NCBI GenBank assembly: GCA_023146365.1
Contig: JAGLCE010000109.1
Span: 1 to 8,501 of the forward strand
DNA length: 8,501 bases
Source of the DNA: Endozoicomonadaceae bacterium
GTDB lineage: Bacteria; Pseudomonadota; Gammaproteobacteria; Pseudomonadales; Endozoicomonadaceae
Direction: 5' to 3'
A program made the position numbers and the translations under genes. Positions 5,958 to 8,501 of this stretch are shown piece after piece (positions within the stretch are counted from its first letter, which is position 1; every line of letters starts with the position of its first letter). The notes under the pieces were generated by a model, which was not told where the DNA came from, made no database searches, and was given only the letters and a program-made list of their open reading frames with translations.

Positions 5958-6292
5958 TGTCAGGATAGTTGTCGCCTCCCGGTAACGGGTTAATTTATAG
6001 AGAGCAGGGGGCGGAAAGAGGAATCCATGCCCCGTTATTCAGAAGAGCATAAGGTTGCTGTACTAGGAAAGAGGTTACCCCCAAACAATCAGTCAATACC
6101 GCAAAGGAAGAAGGAATATCAGAGCCCACCCTCTACCATTGGTGCAACCACGCTAAACAACGAGAAACTCCTGTGCCTGGCAGTGGAAAACAAACCGAAG
6201 ACTGGTACCACATGATCAACCATAACAAAGCGAGGCACTCTATCCATTGGAACGCTTCATGGAATAAGATAAACGCCAATATAGGTTATTAG
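5958..6292 (+). mobile_element. Degraded IS element remnant (IS3-like left end)
   Basis: The remnant starts near a plausible IS terminus, TGTCAGGATAGTTGTC (5958-5973), followed by a leader and the broken OrfA gene. The leader contains a CCCG-GTAA-CGGG hairpin (5978-5989). Inverted arms GCCCCCTG (5950-5957) and CAGGGGGC (6005-6012) bracket the leader. No matching right-hand inverted repeat was found before the ankyrin gene, and no OrfB catalytic region is present, so most of the element has been deleted. The left boundary is inferred from the TG start typical of IS3-family ends. Confidence 0.5.
6027..6292 (+). pseudogene. Frameshifted, truncated transposase OrfA (helix-turn-helix type)
   Basis: The first frame from the ATG at 6027 reads MPRYSEEHKVAVLGK...LPPNNQSIP, typical of the helix-turn-helix N-terminus of IS3-family OrfA proteins. 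At about 6100 the homology jumps to another frame, where translation from 6101 reads AKEEGISEPTLYHWCNHAK, the rest of the recognition helix region. It continues through PVPGSGKQTEDW to a TAG at 6290-6292. A small deletion of bases around 6100 explains the break. After TEDW the sequence (YHMINHNKARHS) no longer resembles OrfA; it could be an OrfB end joined by deletion, but this is uncertain. A purine-rich AGAGGAA precedes the ATG. Confidence 0.75.
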
Positions 6293-6302
6293 ATAACGTT
6301 AA

Positions 6303-6331
6303 AAATCAATCGAGTCTAATCCCATTGATTT
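6303..6331 (-). terminator. Weak terminator after the ankyrin gene
   Basis: On the minus strand AAATCAAT (6324-6331) pairs with ATTGATTT (6303-6310) around a 13-base loop, and the 3' arm runs into TTTTT. It lies 23 bases beyond the stop codon. The stem is AT-only apart from one pair, so termination would be weak. Confidence 0.35.
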
Positions 6332-6353
6332 CCTATCTTGCTCAAGCACTATT

Positions 6354-8336
6354 TCAACGGATTACAGGACATAAGTCACCGCAATCTTTTATCATACTTA
6401 TTATTTTATTCGGTAGTAACGACGCCACTTCGTCTGAAGCAATATACTTTATTGTTATGCCATTACCTTTTACAAAAGCTATAATACTCAAGTTCACAAG
6501 CGTTGAAATAACTCTTTCACCAGCTTTAATATTACAGCAATCATTAATCAAAGAGCTTACTGCTTCATCGTTTACTTCAACGTTTTTCATTAACAGATAG
6601 AGCACTATCTCATGGTATCTTTTCTTAGCGGCCATCTTTAATAACAAAGAGCTATTAACAAGATTCTCGATTTCTATATAAGCGTAGGCACACAAATCTT
6701 TTATTATACCCAGATTATTGTTTAGTGTAGCAAGCCATATAGCCTGCCTACAGCATTGACGTCGTATCTCTTTCTCTACTGATTCTGTGTATTGACTAGA
6801 GTATACCATTAGCTGTCTAAGTATATGGCGATGTCCATATTCAGAAGCCTCCTCTATAGCCGTGAAGTTTCTTTGTGGTCCACCCACGCATGAAGCAGGC
6901 ATATCCCAACAATGAGCTACTCCTTCATAGATGTTAGCCCCTTTACTCAGCAATAAGCAGACCGCGTCAAAGTGCCCTCCTCGTATAGCGCATATAAGAG
7001 GATTAACGAATAGATGGAAGGAGGAAGAATAATTTATACGCGCACCTTTATCAATTAGAAAACTCATCATTGGACAATTACCTGACATCGCCGCCACTTC
7101 TAGTGGTGTTTTTTCTTGACTTATTTTATATCCAAAATTAATATCAATACCTTCCTTGTCCTTCAGCAAAATTTTGACAATATCAATGTTATTTTTTTCA
7201 ACGGCTAATGCGAGAGGAGTTTGTTTGTTTATTACACCATTTCTATCAGCACCTATATTCAATAGCAATCGTACCATGTCAAGATTACCAGAAACGATAC
7301 CCAGATTAAGGAATTTATAATTAATCTCATTGCCTGAATTCCGCAGCGATGCCGGCTCTACCATAACCGATTCCCTAGCATCAATCCATCCGCCATACAA
7401 TAAATTGTTGGTTTCATACTGGCTCATGAACATCCTTACCATATCACAATTACTGGTACTAATCGCTATTGATAAAGCAAAGTCATCAATGGTTGCTCCT
7501 ATATCTATCCTAGATCCATTACTTAGTAAAAATTTAGCCATTTTTAAATCATTTATTTTAACTGCCTCTCCAAGTGCATTATTTCCTGAACCTCCTACTT
7601 TGTTTATATTGGTTCCTTTTTTCAATAGGTAGTGTATCATTTCGTAATTTTTATTTCTAATGGCTCTGAAAAAAGGCATTACCTTTTCAATACAATTGAT
7701 ATCAGCTTCCTGCTTCAGAAAAGTTTTGACTATTTTAGTGTCACCAGTTTCAACCGCCATTGAAAAAAAGGTAGTTCCATTATCAGATAATCCTGTCGAT
7801 GAAGCTCCACTTTCTAGCAATAGTTTTATTGTTTCACGACGATGTTTGTTAACTTGTAAGTTTAAAGGATAACGTGTCTCAGTTAGAGGATTACCGTCGT
7901 CAAGAATTTCAGTAGTGTCCTCATTCTCTGACAAGTTCTCTTTACGATGCTGATCATCTATTTGTAAAAATTCAGTATCAAGTTCCGCCAATGAACCATT
8001 ACTGGAGCTAGTATTGGAGCTAGTTTCTTGATTAACTATAAACGACTCATCATAAAAACAAACATCGCCATCATTGTATAGATCATTATTAAAAAACACG
8101 CTCACTTTTCTATCTAATAGTTGAAGTTCTTTTAGCTTATTATATAGCCTATTGTTTTCTACCCTTATCATGTCTTTTTCATCCTCGCTCAAGATAACTT
8201 TCTTTCCACGAAAAAAGACACCTATAGCTGAAAAAAAACGGCTGCCAATGCTTCCTCTTCTTAATTTACAGGTTAACTCCCTATACTTAATATATTGCTC
8301 ACAGTCAAATTTAGAAAATGTAATTTCCATAACCAT
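6354..8336 (-). CDS. Ankyrin-repeat protein
   Basis: The protein has 660 residues. The N-terminal part (1-80) is basic and mixed, with a likely helical or coiled segment (about 52-78). A Ser-rich then acidic linker follows (about 103-148). Ankyrin repeats run from about 163 to 512, recognisable by units such as TIKLLLESGAS (169-179), DTKIVKTFLKQEADIN (199-214), NYEMIHYLLKKGTNIN (230-245), NLDMVRLLLNIGADRN (351-366) and HFDAVCLLLSKGANIY (455-470). I count about nine, one interrupted by an insert around 306-338. Degenerate helical repeats continue to about 590, and the last 70 residues are unrecognised. No signal peptide or membrane segment is visible. Ankyrin repeats bind proteins, and in host-associated bacteria such proteins are often secreted effectors; that role here is inferred. 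A second ATG two codons in (8330) is an equally possible start, and neither has a clear ribosome site. The gene is strongly AT-rich, unlike gpmI, suggesting horizontal acquisition. Confidence 0.88.
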   Translation of the reverse strand: MVMEITFSKFDCEQYIKYRELTCKLRRGSIGSRFFSAIGVFFRGKKVILSEDEKDMIRVENNRLYNKLKELQLLDRKVSVFFNNDLYNDGDVCFYDESFIVNQETSSNTSSSNGSLAELDTEFLQIDDQHRKENLSENEDTTEILDDGNPLTETRYPLNLQVNKHRRETIKLLLESGASSTGLSDNGTTFFSMAVETGDTKIVKTFLKQEADINCIEKVMPFFRAIRNKNYEMIHYLLKKGTNINKVGGSGNNALGEAVKINDLKMAKFLLSNGSRIDIGATIDDFALSIAISTSNCDMVRMFMSQYETNNLLYGGWIDARESVMVEPASLRNSGNEINYKFLNLGIVSGNLDMVRLLLNIGADRNGVINKQTPLALAVEKNNIDIVKILLKDKEGIDINFGYKISQEKTPLEVAAMSGNCPMMSFLIDKGARINYSSSFHLFVNPLICAIRGGHFDAVCLLLSKGANIYEGVAHCWDMPASCVGGPQRNFTAIEEASEYGHRHILRQLMVYSSQYTESVEKEIRRQCCRQAIWLATLNNNLGIIKDLCAYAYIEIENLVNSSLLLKMAAKKRYHEIVLYLLMKNVEVNDEAVSSLINDCCNIKAGERVISTLVNLSIIAFVKGNGITIKYIASDEVASLLPNKIISMIKDCGDLCPVIR

Positions 8337-8384
8337 TAATCTCGACGTTTAAATTTAAAGTACATAAATTGATATGTAAACTAT

Positions 8385-8406
8385 AGAGGATACAAAAGGA
8401 TCCTCT
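8385..8406. promoter_or_regulatory. Inverted repeat upstream of the ankyrin gene
   Basis: AGAGGAT (8385-8391) and ATCCTCT (8400-8406) form perfect 7-bp arms around 8 bases, about 50 bases upstream of the ankyrin start. On the minus strand a TATAGT hexamer (8381-8386), a possible -10 element, adjoins the inner arm. The site could be an operator or simply a chance hairpin. The remaining bases to the window end show no gene. Confidence 0.25.
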
Positions 8407-8501
8407 CATTAATTAAAGAGACTACTAATGTGATAAAAAGTTTCAAATAAATATTATTTGTTAATGTAGAGTTATTCCTGAATCCGTGACTTCAAAACAG
8501 A

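Noticed and set aside
2525..6308. The 11-mer GTTAAAAATCA occurs at 2525-2535 and 6298-6308, near the ends of both accessory regions
   Set aside because: Several 11-mer matches are expected by chance in 8.5 kb, more so in AT-rich DNA, and similarity does not extend on either side.
7330..7632. Plus-strand open frames opposite the ankyrin gene
   Set aside because: The minus strand carries clear ankyrin repeats, and the plus-strand translations show no domain features.

Overview
The window looks like a chromosome segment of a gammaproteobacterium, probably a host-associated marine lineage related to Endozoicomonas, Hahella or Pseudomonas. That placement is an inference from the gene order and from the effector-like accessory genes. 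The core is a conserved housekeeping block: trmL (+), then secB, grxC and a YibN-type rhodanese (all -), then gpmI (+). Pseudomonas-type genomes carry the same order, with trmL and secB directly convergent. The core genes are moderately GC-rich.

Two AT-rich accessory genes interrupt or flank this block. (1) Between trmL and secB lies a segment of about 1.8 kb with one gene (851-2209). Its 452-residue product has two related helical segments, a flexible Pro/Ala/Gln-rich linker and a C-terminal Cys/His cluster that reads like an MDM2/IAP-type RING finger. The segment is bracketed by 101-bp direct repeats (651-751 and 2539-2639, 98 of 101 identical). Each repeat carries the trmL stop codon, the old trmL-secB spacer and the last 14 codons of secB, so both core genes stayed intact after the insertion. 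(2) After gpmI there is a degraded IS end (5958-6292) with a frameshifted transposase OrfA remnant. Beyond it is a 660-residue ankyrin-repeat protein on the minus strand (6354-8336).

The core genes serve tRNA wobble methylation (TrmL), protein export (SecB), thiol-disulfide chemistry (GrxC), an uncertain membrane role (the YibN-like protein) and glycolysis (GpmI). secB-grxC-yibN probably form one leftward operon, with gpmI divergent across a 489-bp spacer. That spacer holds a 16-bp palindrome, a heptamer repeat and a short minus-strand ORF that may be a gene remnant. SecB carries an unusual acidic Asp/Asn-Glu/Asn N-terminal tail encoded by a hexanucleotide repeat. The YibN-like protein contains no cysteine, so it cannot be a classical sulfurtransferase.

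The most interesting signals are the candidate bacterial RING protein and the way its gene was inserted, with duplication of the end of secB. No rRNA, tRNA, CRISPR array, integrase or intact transposase was seen.
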